Origin: Zarea fungicola
Taxonomy: Eukaryota > Ascomycota > Sordariomycetes > Hypocreales > Cordycipitaceae
Direction: 5' to 3'
Length of the DNA stretch: 44,769 bases
Assembly (NCBI GenBank): GCA_900169235.1
Contig: FWCC01000447.1
Location: 1-44,769, forward strand
A program made the position numbers and the translations under genes. Positions 1 through 9,471 of the stretch are shown piece after piece; within the stretch, counting starts at the first letter, position 1; every line of letters begins with the position of its first letter. Under the pieces are notes generated by a model. The model searched no databases and had not been told where the DNA came from. It worked only from the letters and a program-made list of their open reading frames with translations.

Positions 1-1864
1 AGAAAGAGAAAGAGAAAGAGAAAAAGAATTCAGACAGGAAAACGTTTTGCAAAAACTAACAGGCAAAACAGATTGACACATTTACAACATACTGGGCTAT
101 TCATAGACTCAATGGCATACCCGGCCTCATCACCAGCTCCTACACCGTCGCAGAACTCACCCACCAGCTCCAAGCCATGGGCTCCAAGGCTCTCGTCACC
201 TGTGCCTCGCTGCTGGGCAAGGCACTGGAGGCGGCGGCGACGGTCGGCATCCCTCGCGAGCGCATTTACATACTCGAGGTGGCCGAGCTCAGTCCCGACG
301 GCACCACAGCAGCCATGGCAAAGAAGCCAGACGGGTTCAAGACCATTGACGACTTGATTTCCCAGGGGGAGGGACTCCCACCGCTGGACAAGGTTGTCTG
401 GGAAAAGGGACAGGGAGCGAGGCAGACTGCGTATTTCAGCACCTCGAGCGGTACATCTGGCGTGCCGGTATGTTTCCTCCCCAGTCTCGAGCTATATGAA
501 GAATATGCAAGAAAAGGACTGACGAGGGGATGCAGAAAATCATCATGATCCCCCACCACAGCATCATCGCCAACACCCTCCAATGGATCGCCTTTCAACA
601 ACGCGGCGATGATGCCCAGACGCCCCCAGCCGAGACGGCCCTCTCCGTCCTGCCCTACAGCCACTCCTACTCCCTCATCCTCATCGGCCACATGGGCATC
701 TACCGCGGCGACTCGGCGATTGTGTTCCCCTCCTTTGCCGTCGAGCCCGTGTGCCGCGCCATCGAGCGGCATCGCATCGAGACCCTGTGGACCGTGCCGC
801 CCATGCTCGTGGCTTTACTCCGGAGTCCGCACGTAACCGGCCGCTACCGCCTGGACTCTGTCCGGCGCACCTTTACGGGCGCGACGAACCTGACGCCCGA
901 CACCATCGAGGCGCTGCGGGCGCTGCTGCCCGGGACGCGCTTCGGGCAGGGCTACGGGCAGACGGAGAGCGCCGTGGTGGTGAGCTTCCAGCACGAGGAC
1001 GACTGGATGCTGGGCTCCGTGGGCCACCTGCTTCCCGGCGTGCAGGCGCGGCTTGTGGATGAGCATGGGCAGCATGTATCCGGCCGGCTCGGCGCGCGCG
1101 GGGAGCTAGTGCTCAAGGCACCTGGGAGGATGCTTGGGTATTGGGGGGATGAGGACGCGACGAGGGAAGCGTTTACGGAGGATGGGTGGCTGAGGACGGG
1201 GGATTTAATGGAGTTTCGGGAGAGTGACAAGGGTCATGAGAATTTGTTCATGATTGATCGTGTAAAGCAGGTCATCAAAGTCATGGTAAGTTGCCTCTAC
1301 AACAACACAGTGCATATGTGTGTGGTTTTACTTTGTCTAATCTTTAATCTACGAATCGTTTAGGGCCTTCAAGTCGCTCCTGCAGAGCTTGAAGGCGTTT
1401 TATCAACGCATCCCTTTGTCGCGGATAGCTGTGTCGTGGGCATCCTCAGCGAGACGGCCGGCGAGTTGCCCCTCGCGTACATTGTGCTCTCTGCGGCAGG
1501 CCAGGCGGAAAAGGTGAGCCATGGCGCGGCGGCGGTACGGCAGCAGCTGGACGAGTTCATGGCGGCACAGCTCGCCGACTTTAAACGGCTGGCAGGCGGC
1601 ATCATCTTTTTTGATCAGGCCCTTCCCAAGACGGCGACGGGCAAAACGCGACGTGCCGAGGTTAACGAGTGGGTAAAGGCACTGTATCAGGAGCAGCAGA
1701 GACGGAAGCAAAGGTTGCAAGAGGAAGAGGAGGAGGATGAGGCAGCGGCAGGCAAGAACGGCGGGGAGGCAGCAGTAGCAGCGGCGAATGGGAAAAAGAT
1801 GCCGGCGGTGGTGGTGCTGCAGAGTATGGAATTTGGTTCTGACGAAGACGAGGACGATGAGTAA
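1..1864 (+). CDS. Acyl-CoA ligase (4-coumarate-CoA-ligase-like, ANL superfamily), 5' end cut by window
   Basis: Adenylate-forming ligase that would activate a carboxylic acid with ATP and pass it to CoA; the substrate cannot be read. The window opens inside an intron (about 1-71, purine-rich AGAAAG repeats, branch point CTAAC, acceptor AG at 70-71). Visible exons are 72-467, 536-1285 and 1364-1864, with GT-AG introns 468-535 and 1286-1363. These give 548 residues. Motifs in order: STSSGTSGVPK, the AMP-binding P-loop, whose last Lys comes after the first visible intron; GYGQTES (A5); LRTGDL (A7); DRVKQVIKVMGLQV (A8 hinge, split by the second intron); and PKTATGKTRR near the end, holding the catalytic Lys of the C-terminal domain. 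All core motifs are intact. After the enzyme core comes a Lys/Glu/Ala-rich tail of about 60 residues ending in an acidic run, which is not usual for 4CL enzymes. No PTS1 tripeptide ends the protein, although many relatives are peroxisomal. Confidence 0.88.
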
Positions 1865-3667
1865 GATTTTCTCTCATCTTGGGATTTGCGCCGGCTTACA
1901 TGGATACCGCTACCAACCGGACCGCCGGAGCGGCTGTCGGAGGATAGCTTCTCTTGGTATGAAAAGTTTGAAGACTTATATATGATTCCATTGCCACTTA
2001 CCTGTAGAAGTGATTGATCATAAAAGTACCATCATGTTTCGATGGTGCGTTGCTTTCTCTTGTCTCCCGTCTCTCTGTCATTTCTGAGTGACGACAGACG
2101 ACAGCGCAGTTGTGGAACTGCGGGCATCGCAATAACGGACGCTTATTATAGAATCGGTTGTGACTCCACCACACCCCTGGCAGGGAATTAGCACTGATTT
2201 CAGTTAGTTGGCTCCAAGTGTTGGTGATGAGTGCGACGGGAGTCTCTGCTCGCTCCGAACTGTAGTCCGTAAGGGAATTGATAAGAAACTTGTGGATGGA
2301 TTGGGCCAGCATCAGGAAAACCAGACCGCTTAAATTTGGTGAGAACTGGACCGCATTGCTTTATCTTGTTTGGCTTTGTGATGAAGCAAAGCCGCAACTG
2401 ACCGTGGCGAGACCTCTTGCCGCTGGTCTCTGTAGTGAGTAGATGCCAGCCCTGACAGGGGCAATGCGACGGTCATTGCAATTGGTCATAGGAAAATACC
2501 TACCGGCAGCGGAAAATAACAGCCTGTGGAAATTTCCTCCCAAAGAGTTTCCATAAGCTGGGCGAAACCACCTTCTTGTACTGCTGGTCCGTGGAGTGTC
2601 GAACATTGTAGTTTTCAGTGCGCCCTCTCCGATCGACTATCTTCTTGGCACGTAGCCGCTTCTAGAAGCCCGGCACCCTGTTATATCCAGCGAAGCGATG
2701 ATTAAATGATGGCAATCGATATTAGCTGCATCGGTTCCATCAACGCAGGCTGCTACTCTGCCAATCCCGCCTGGAATTACACCAAACCATGCGGCATTGG
2801 CCCATTTCCGTAGGAATTGGCATGGCGAATACACTGTTCGAACAGAAGCTGTGAAGGCGTCTCCAACAAAGCATCCCATCTCATTGGACAAGCACGGGTT
2901 CAGATCAAGCCCCTCCCGTTTGACCTTTCTGACTGTCATCATTGCAGCTGTGGTCAAGCTGCCATGTGCCTGGCAGCTACTACGGAAGTAGTCGTGCCGA
3001 AGAAGCACGCTTCGCTTGGACAGCTAAAAACGTGGATACTGGTAACTATTCCAGTGTGTGGCCCGCAGAGCCACTTGGGCCTGAAGTGGTAAGCGTTACG
3101 CTCACGTAGCTGAAGCCGCTTCCTCGGCCGCTAATGAGCAGGGCGATTCAATTTTTTGCGGCAACATAGGCAAGGATGCGGGAAAGTAAACCATACTAAG
3201 ATCTCACCATCAAACCAGGTTGCCCCAACTATGCCCGAAAGCAGGCGTACCTGTTACCAATTGAAATACTGAACTGCGGTATCTCGTGTGAGTTGCCACA
3301 GTTAATAGAGGTCCGAAAAGCAACCGACCAAGCCATCATTCACCCACCCATGTCTACGGAATTGAACGGCTAGGCGTTGATCAAGTCCCTTTTCGATTTC
3401 CGCGACCTTGCATGACAATCGTGGGCTTACATTGCTCTCAAATAGTCGTCCTTCTGCCCTCTGTCAGAGTCTCGCTTAATCAAGCTCACCAATACACATC
3501 TCCTCCTCCTCCTCCTCCTCCAAGTTCTACCTTTATTCTATACACAGCGAACCAAGAAAAAGGAAACACATAATTCAATTGCTTTAGACTCACTCTTTAC
3601 TCTAGAGGCTTCCACTTGATATTCAGGACTTGGCACTTTGCCACTTACACCACATACATAACAAATC
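1865..3667. other. Intergenic region with CTC microsatellite
   Basis: About 1.8 kb with no convincing gene. The open frames here are short and lack recognisable motifs. A (CTC)n pyrimidine-rich tract near 3501-3525 lies some 150 bp upstream of the decarboxylase start and probably belongs to its promoter or 5' leader, as CT-rich tracts often do in fungal genes. Confidence 0.5.
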
Positions 3668-5239
3668 ATGCCTGCCTCAGAACACGGCAGTGAGACTGAG
3701 TTTCTCCCATACACAGCTAGCAATGGCATTATACCCAGTAAGACGACATACGGCCGCGCCGAGGAGCTCGAGGACCTCATCGATGCCGTCAAGGACCTCG
3801 TGGTCCCCTACGTGAAAGCTGCAGACGACAATGCCTCGAAGAAGCACACGGGCCGCCTGCCCGTCGACGCCGCCAACAAGCCCTACAATGTCCTCGTCAA
3901 GACACTGGCCCCCAAGGCCCTCGTCGAGCGCATGAACTTTACCCTACCCGAAGGCGAAGGCAGCGGTAAAGAGGGTCTCCTCGACAGCATCCAGGATATT
4001 CTCCGCTACAGCGTCAATACTTGGGACCAGGGCTGGATGGACAAGCTGACGGCGAGCACGAACCCCGTGGGCGTCATCTCGGAGATGATCCTCGGCATCC
4101 TCAACACAAACGTCCACGTCTACCATGTCTCGCCTGCCCTCACTGTCATTGAAAAAGTCACTGGCCGCGCGCTCGCCTCGTACTTTGGCTTCAAGGGCCC
4201 CCGCGCCGGCGGCGTCACCTGCCAGGGCGGCAGCTCCTCCAACCTGACCTCGCTCATCATTGCCCGCAACGCGCTGTACCCGGACACGCGCGACAACGGC
4301 AGCGACGGCTACAAGTTTGTCATCTTCACCAGCGAGGCTAGCCACTACTCGATTGAAAAGGCCGCCGTGGCCTGCGGCATGGGCGCCGCCAACGTCCTGT
4401 CCGTGCCCACCGACGAGGCCGGCCGCATGAGCGTCCCCGCGCTCCGCCAGCTCGTCGCCGACGCCAAAGCCCGGGGCTGCACGCCCCTGTACGTCAACGC
4501 CACGGCCGGCACGACCGTCCACGGCGCGTACGACCCGATCCGCGCCGTCAAGGAGGTCTGCGTCGAGCACGGCATGTGGCTGCACGTCGACGGCGCCTGG
4601 GGCGGCTCCGTCGCCTTCTCGGAGAAGCACCGCCACAAGCTCGACGGCACCGAGCTGGCCGACTCGCTGACCATTAACCCGCAAAAGATGCTCAACGTGC
4701 CCATGACGTGCTCGTTCCTGCTGACCAACGACCTGTCGCGGTTCCACGCGGCCAACTCGCTGCGCGCGGGCTACCTCTTCCACGACCCCGAGGACGGCGA
4801 GGTCTGGGACCTGGCCGACATGACGATGCAGTGCGGCCGCCGCGCCGACTCGCTCAAGCTCGCCCTCGCGTGGATCTACTACGGCGCCGCGGGCTTCGAG
4901 CGGGGCATCGACCACGCCTTTGACATGGCCGCCCACCTGGCCACCCTCGTGGAGAAGTCGCCCGACTTCCACCTCGTCTCGCCCAACCCGACGCCGTGCC
5001 TGCAGATCTGCTTCTACTACGCCCCCGGGGGCAAGCTGGCCGAGGACAAGGAGGAGAACACGAGGAGGACGCGCGCCATGGCGGCCAAGATGGTGGAGCG
5101 CGGATTCATGTTTGACTACGCCCCCGGCCCGCATGGCTCGTTCTTCCGCGTCGTGTCTAACTGCCAGACGCAGATTGGCACCATGGACGGCATCTTCCGC
5201 GGCTTGTCTGAAGTTGGCAAGGAAGTTGTACCGCAGTGA
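3668..5239 (+). CDS. PLP-dependent group II decarboxylase (glutamate decarboxylase-like)
   Basis: Intronless, 523 aa. Member of the fold-type I PLP decarboxylases that include glutamate, cysteine-sulfinate and aspartate decarboxylases; it would remove the alpha-carboxyl of an amino acid in the cytosol. Visible family features are the glycine/serine-rich phosphate-binding stretch CQGGSSSNLTS, the HVDGAWGGS motif with the Asp that contacts the PLP ring nitrogen, and SLTINPQKMLNVP carrying the Schiff-base Lys at about residue 340. The residue before that Lys is Gln where most family members have His (NPHK). The length matches the family. The ATG at 3668 is the first in frame and is preceded by a pyrimidine-rich leader. 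Codon use is strongly GC3-biased, which suggests good expression. Exact substrate (Glu, Asp or cysteine sulfinate) is unresolved. A T-rich 3' end (5240-5430) separates it from the convergent BBE gene. Confidence 0.9.
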   Translation: MPASEHGSETEFLPYTASNGIIPSKTTYGRAEELEDLIDAVKDLVVPYVKAADDNASKKHTGRLPVDAANKPYNVLVKTLAPKALVERMNFTLPEGEGSGKEGLLDSIQDILRYSVNTWDQGWMDKLTASTNPVGVISEMILGILNTNVHVYHVSPALTVIEKVTGRALASYFGFKGPRAGGVTCQGGSSSNLTSLIIARNALYPDTRDNGSDGYKFVIFTSEASHYSIEKAAVACGMGAANVLSVPTDEAGRMSVPALRQLVADAKARGCTPLYVNATAGTTVHGAYDPIRAVKEVCVEHGMWLHVDGAWGGSVAFSEKHRHKLDGTELADSLTINPQKMLNVPMTCSFLLTNDLSRFHAANSLRAGYLFHDPEDGEVWDLADMTMQCGRRADSLKLALAWIYYGAAGFERGIDHAFDMAAHLATLVEKSPDFHLVSPNPTPCLQICFYYAPGGKLAEDKEENTRRTRAMAAKMVERGFMFDYAPGPHGSFFRVVSNCQTQIGTMDGIFRGLSEVGKEVVPQ

Positions 5240-5430
5240 TGATTTTTCCTTTTTTCCTTGTCATCCTCCTTTTTTGTAAATACGTTTTATGTGGCATTTA
5301 CACTTTTTTTGTTTAGATTTCGGATTCAGTTACCCAGCAGTTTTGCATTTGATTTGATAATAGAGCCCTCTTCACGTTTCTTTTTATTTATTCTTAGCTG
5401 CTGTACATTTTTGATTTATATAAAATGAAC

Positions 5431-7002
5431 CTAGAAAATGTATATATTTAAATCATCAAAAACTCGATATAGCTTGACCGCAACGCGAACTTCAAAGAGC
5501 CACTGGCTTCTAAATAAGTAAACCATTTTGCCTCCTGAAATGTGGATTGGTTTCTCAAGCTGCCTACAACAAGCGCGGTACTGTATTGGCAAAACTCCCT
5601 TGGGATCAAATTCGCTTTTGATGCGCCTCAACTCCTCCAGTCTCTCTTCCCCATATATCTTGTCCAGTTCAATAAACTCGGGTGCGGTAAGTGCAAAATA
5701 CGAAGCTGGAAGAGCTGCGTCGGTCTCATTTAGCTGCTTTCTGAGCTCAGCAGCCCATTCCACACAACTAGCAGTAAAAACTTCCTCTGACGCAAAACCC
5801 GCAATCTCAAATATAGCTTGTGGTGTACGGTACGGCACTATTGAGTCTGGCACAATAGCAGAGCAGCTAGGGCTTTCTGCTCGGAGCGTATGGATATTGA
5901 ACCCACCGGTAAAGCCTTCCGGGAGCGCACTCGTCAGTTTCGCCAGGACTTCCACAACCTGTGGCGAGTATTCTTTAACCGAAACTGCTTGAGCTGTACC
6001 AACTACTGCCCTTGGCAGCATTTCTGTCATATAGATGCAAAAGAGCTGTGCAGTGGTCAAAGTCACCAAGGAGCGCGCTTCAGGGAGGCCTGGCATAAGT
6101 GGTGCGAGGCCAGCGACACGATCAATCCAATCAAACGCTTCCGCTGTTGCTTCACCATTCCAGATGAGCAGACAAGCTGTGACAATGCCAAAAGGACCGA
6201 TCGGGCAGACCAGTGGTTGGATGCAGAGCTGCCAGGGAGCTCGACGTGCTTCATTAACAATTCATTATAGTTTGAGAAGAATGTAGCAACAGTCTGGCTG
6301 AGATCCCCGGCTGCGTAAACAAATACACCTGCATGAACCTTGCAAAAAAAAAAAGGTATGAGCATTTTATAGTGACAGTGGCTGCCCTGGGATAGAACTT
6401 ACTGGCTGAAGAGGATACACTTTGACGGCGAGCTCAACAACGATCGCCAGACTGCCTCCTCCTCCGCGCAGACCTCTGAGGAGCCTCTCATCCGCATCTA
6501 CCAGATCACCATTGGAATTGACAACCTTGGCGCTGAGAATCTGGTCTGGCCCAATTCCGTACGAGCTCGAGTAGGGTCCGAAACCGCCAACAAGACACCA
6601 GCTAGCGTATCCTACATCGCCACAAATGCCTACTGGAGCTTGTAAATCGTATTTGGCCAACTCGGCCAATACTTGTGTATGAGTCGTGCCGCCTCCAACA
6701 CGTGCACAAGTTTTATCCTCGGAAACGATGACGCTGTTAAGCTTGCGGAGGTCAATGCTTACAGCAGCGGCGCTGGTGAACTGACCAAACAAGTCATGGC
6801 CACCACCACGGACAACAAACAGTAGTTTGTTGATTATACAATGCTTTGCAATAAGAGAAACGTGCTCGGGAGTCTCTGGTAGAGTGATGATGCTCGGCTG
6901 CGAGTTCTTGTGAGGACCTGTGTAACTCTGCTGGAGAGATGCGAATTCGTTGCTCTGGCGCACAGCATAGCCGATGCCAGAATCTTGTAGAAATATTTCC
7001 AT
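5431..7002 (-). CDS. FAD-linked oxidoreductase (berberine-bridge-enzyme type), apparent frameshift
   Basis: BBE-like flavoenzyme, a group that oxidises alcohols, sugars or alkaloid-type intermediates. Exon 1 is 7002-6403 (200 codons); the intron is 6402-6339 (GTAAGT to CAAG); exon 2 runs from 6338 to a stop at 5431. The FAD-binding PCMH domain is clear: VVRGGGHDLFGQ has the usual His for flavin attachment, then GICGDVGYASWCLVGGFGPYSSSYGIGPDQ and LRGGGGSLAIVVEL. The C-terminal BBE part ends near IYGEERLEELRRIKSEFDPKGV, followed by about 50 unrelated residues. Between these, the reading frame changes by one base near 6229-6233: upstream homology stops after HVELPG, and homology resumes at QLCIQPLVCPIGPFG in another frame. 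No credible intron bridges the two frames. This is either a real one-base loss (inactive gene) or a sequence error. No signal peptide is seen, though many BBE enzymes are secreted. Confidence 0.75.
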
Positions 7003-8083
7003 ATTTAAATGTCTTACAGCCGTTTGAGACTATAACAATTGAAGCTGCCTGTAAAATATCTTGCCTGAGGAGAGGTGCACTGGCGCAGTTATATATACTG
7101 AATTGATCAACCACATAGCCTTGGCATAAGACCTCCCTATCCTTGGTCTTAAAAAAAAAGCAGCGTAACCTAGTAGCCGGCTGATAAGCTCGAGTCATCC
7201 ATACTGTGGCGGAGAAGCTGGTTGAAATGAGAGCGGGCGCGAATGCGGGTGCGGTCGGGTGCTAACTATACTGAGAGGGCTCACAGTTTTGGCTGATGCG
7301 TTTGTGCCTTTTTAGCTGCTCTAAATTCTGACCACCGCCATTGGTGCCATTAGCATCATCAGAAGCTCAGATACAGGACAGAGCCTGATTCCATCACAGG
7401 TCGAAATGAGGGGTGGGTTGGGAAGGAGGTATTTGATGCATTGGAGGCTCACGCCAGTACACCAAGCCGCAAGAAACGCAAAAGTAATACAGTGGAAGCA
7501 GCAGCAGCCAAAGCGACGATGTATAACCCGAAATTTCTGCTCGAAACATGAACATCGGCGTAACCAGCGTCGTCATGTCGTCCTGGCTGTTGAAGATGCT
7601 CACAGAGATGGTAGGCATCCCCGCGAATGAGTTCTTGTAGGCTGTAGCCCTGGCCGATGTGGCGGGTGGCGGGGAGAACGGGTGAGACAACTCGCGCGAC
7701 AGCCCAAGACTCCAAGCCAATGGGTTAACCTGTGTTTGTTCTTCGCCTGCTGGCAACTTCGAGTCTCTGGCGCAAAACAACAATTAGACCGTGCAGAAAA
7801 ATGTAACTAGTCTCTTCCCACAGCTGCTGCACCAAGTAGTCACGGGTGGATGTATGTGCTGGTCACCGCAACATCTTCGCGATCTAACTAGACGGATTTC
7901 TAATGCAATGATTATTAATTTACCAACTAGTTCTTACTATCAAAATTCTATGTGCTCGTGTACTATAGGCTTTCTGCGTTGTTCTTTTAGAAAAGCTCCT
8001 TTATTGAAACCGTGGCACACTTCTGCTCTACATTGTTCGACATCTGAAAACCTTACAATCACCATTATACGCTTTAGTCTTGA
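7003..8083. other. Intergenic region, no supported gene
   Basis: Upstream of the BBE gene. The minus strand between about 7390 and 7780 has two overlapping frames, each with a hydrophobic stretch, but neither matches a family I know. The DNA from about 7800 becomes AT-rich, leading into the NmrA relic. Confidence 0.4.
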
Positions 8084-8830
8084 TATTTCAAAATTGTTGC
8101 TGTCGAAGTTATTAGGGCAACCTAAGACATTGGACCTACTATCCTTCGCGAAATCTTAGCCACGAAGAATCATCAAGTCACACTCCTCTCACGCGCAGCG
8201 CCATATACTTCAGAGAGCTAGGATCAATGTCGCTATTATCGACAATGCTTCCCATAAATCCATTATATATGTGCTTGTAGGTGTTAATACTGTCATCTCC
8301 TATGTATGATTATTTAGCCCTAATTTAGTATCTTCGCGCCTCGCACTCCCTCGCCACAGCAAAAGCCGCTGGCGCCCGTGTTTTCTCCCGTCTAATTGGG
8401 CTATTAATCAATATAAAGCTAATAGCCATTTCGTAGGAAAAGCCGCAGTATATGACGCTTTGAAAAGGTCCGGCCTAGAGTATGACCGCTTTATTAATGG
8501 CATGTAGATGAACTTGCTTGGCTGTGGCGCTCCTAAGAATGAGGATGTGGCCTTGGCCAGATAGAGCAGCCCTCTATTCCCCATAGAGCTAAAACTTTGC
8601 ACCAGACTTATTTTAGGTGAGGGCTCTGATAAGGATATTTTTAGCAATATGCGCGATATCTGTCAGACCTCAAAGGGTCCTCTCGCCATGACTGGCCAGG
8701 AGTTAAGTATAATGGGGCTATCGCTAGGAATGGGGCTATCGCTAGGAATGGGGCTATCGCTAGGAATTAGTGATATGCTGCTCTTAACTATTAAGATAGC
8801 CAGCAGGATTCTTCACTACGTAATCCTCAC
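8084..8830 (+). pseudogene. Decayed NmrA-like / isoflavone-reductase-like NAD(P)-binding gene
   Basis: Fragments in shifting frames line up in order with the NmrA-like family. First comes a damaged dinucleotide-binding start reading KIVAVEVIRAT-stop-DIGPTIL, where a GATGxIG motif is expected. Then follow ILATKNHQVTLLSRAAP, SHKSIIYVLVGVNTVISYV, ATAKAAGARVFSRLIG (expected AAGVKRFVPSEFG), GKAAVYDALKRSGLEYDRFINGM, MNLLGCGAPKNEDVALA and RLILGEGSDKDIFSNMRDI. Stops interrupt the frame at several points (for example after INGM and after VALA) and frames change twice, so the copy cannot be functional. An exact 18-bp unit is repeated three times at 8712-8765 and inserts repeated MGLSLG codons. NmrA-like proteins are nitrogen regulators or reductases; which kind this was cannot be told. 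Confidence 0.75.
8712..8765. repeat. Three exact 18-bp tandem units inside the NmrA relic
   Basis: The unit ATGGGGCTATCGCTAGGA occurs three times without mismatch, followed by a diverging partial copy. Identity between units while the surrounding gene is decayed means the expansion is recent compared with inactivation. Confidence 0.95.
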
Positions 8831-9471
8831 CGTCATAGTATGTAGCAAGGAATAGTAGAATAGTTGTTTATTATTCTATGTAGATAGTAATTATCACCTT
8901 GTCATTTATCACCCGGCACAGGTGGCGGCTTGCCACATGTGACAGGTTAGGGTGCCGAAGTAGCGTTGCCCAACTACGTATGGGGTATGGTCGGGTAATG
9001 GCGGCTGACGTTATACTGTTGATCACGGTGAGAAGGACAGGATACGGCAGTTGGCGCGAGGTTGTCATAAAAGGCTGCTCCGCTGCCGAATACATACCCA
9101 GTTAAGTTCCGTCAAATTGTAACTCCGCAAGCTCCGCGGGCCCCAGAGGCAACCAACAGCTATGCGCCACATCGCCCGTTAACTTAAAGGCGCGCCCAGA
9201 TGGACGTAGCAGAAAAACGCTATTGTAGAGCTACAATCTTTCCCCAACTAACCCACCCTAACAGCAATCAACTTAAAGACGGGGCTGCGCTGGCACGGTT
9301 GCATCGGGGAGTCCTGAGTCGGATATAAAGAGTCAATTGAACAACGAAGCTTGATAAAACTGCATCCTGCTCTTACATGCACGACAATATCACCAGACGT
9401 TGGGCTAACCTTGAACTTGCACATTGACAATTTCCAGGTTCTAAATACACCTTCCGCCCCAGACCTGTGGA
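8831..9471. other. Intergenic region / promoter of the decarboxylase gene
   Basis: AT-rich at its left end, no gene recognised. The right part is the upstream region of the pyruvate-decarboxylase-like gene and holds a TATA-like element near 9324. Confidence 0.45.
9324..9329 (+). promoter_or_regulatory. Possible TATA box of the PDC-like gene
   Basis: The hexamer TATAAA lies 148 bp upstream of the ATG at 9472. That would fit a 5' leader of roughly 110-120 nt. It is assigned from position and sequence only. Confidence 0.4.

Noticed and set aside
3944..5134. Long minus-strand open frame (396 codons) opposite the group II decarboxylase
   Set aside because: It mirrors the GC3-rich codons of the sense gene, has low-complexity Ala/Gly/Arg/Val composition and no family signature.
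6239..6310. Small intron explaining the BBE frame change
   Set aside because: The only GT-AG pairs either give a 17-nt intron or remove conserved family residues with a poor donor.
7394..7783. Minus-strand open frame with a hydrophobic stretch, considered as a P450 or transporter start
   Set aside because: Only one hydrophobic segment, no P450 or transporter motif in any frame, and no downstream exon could be found.
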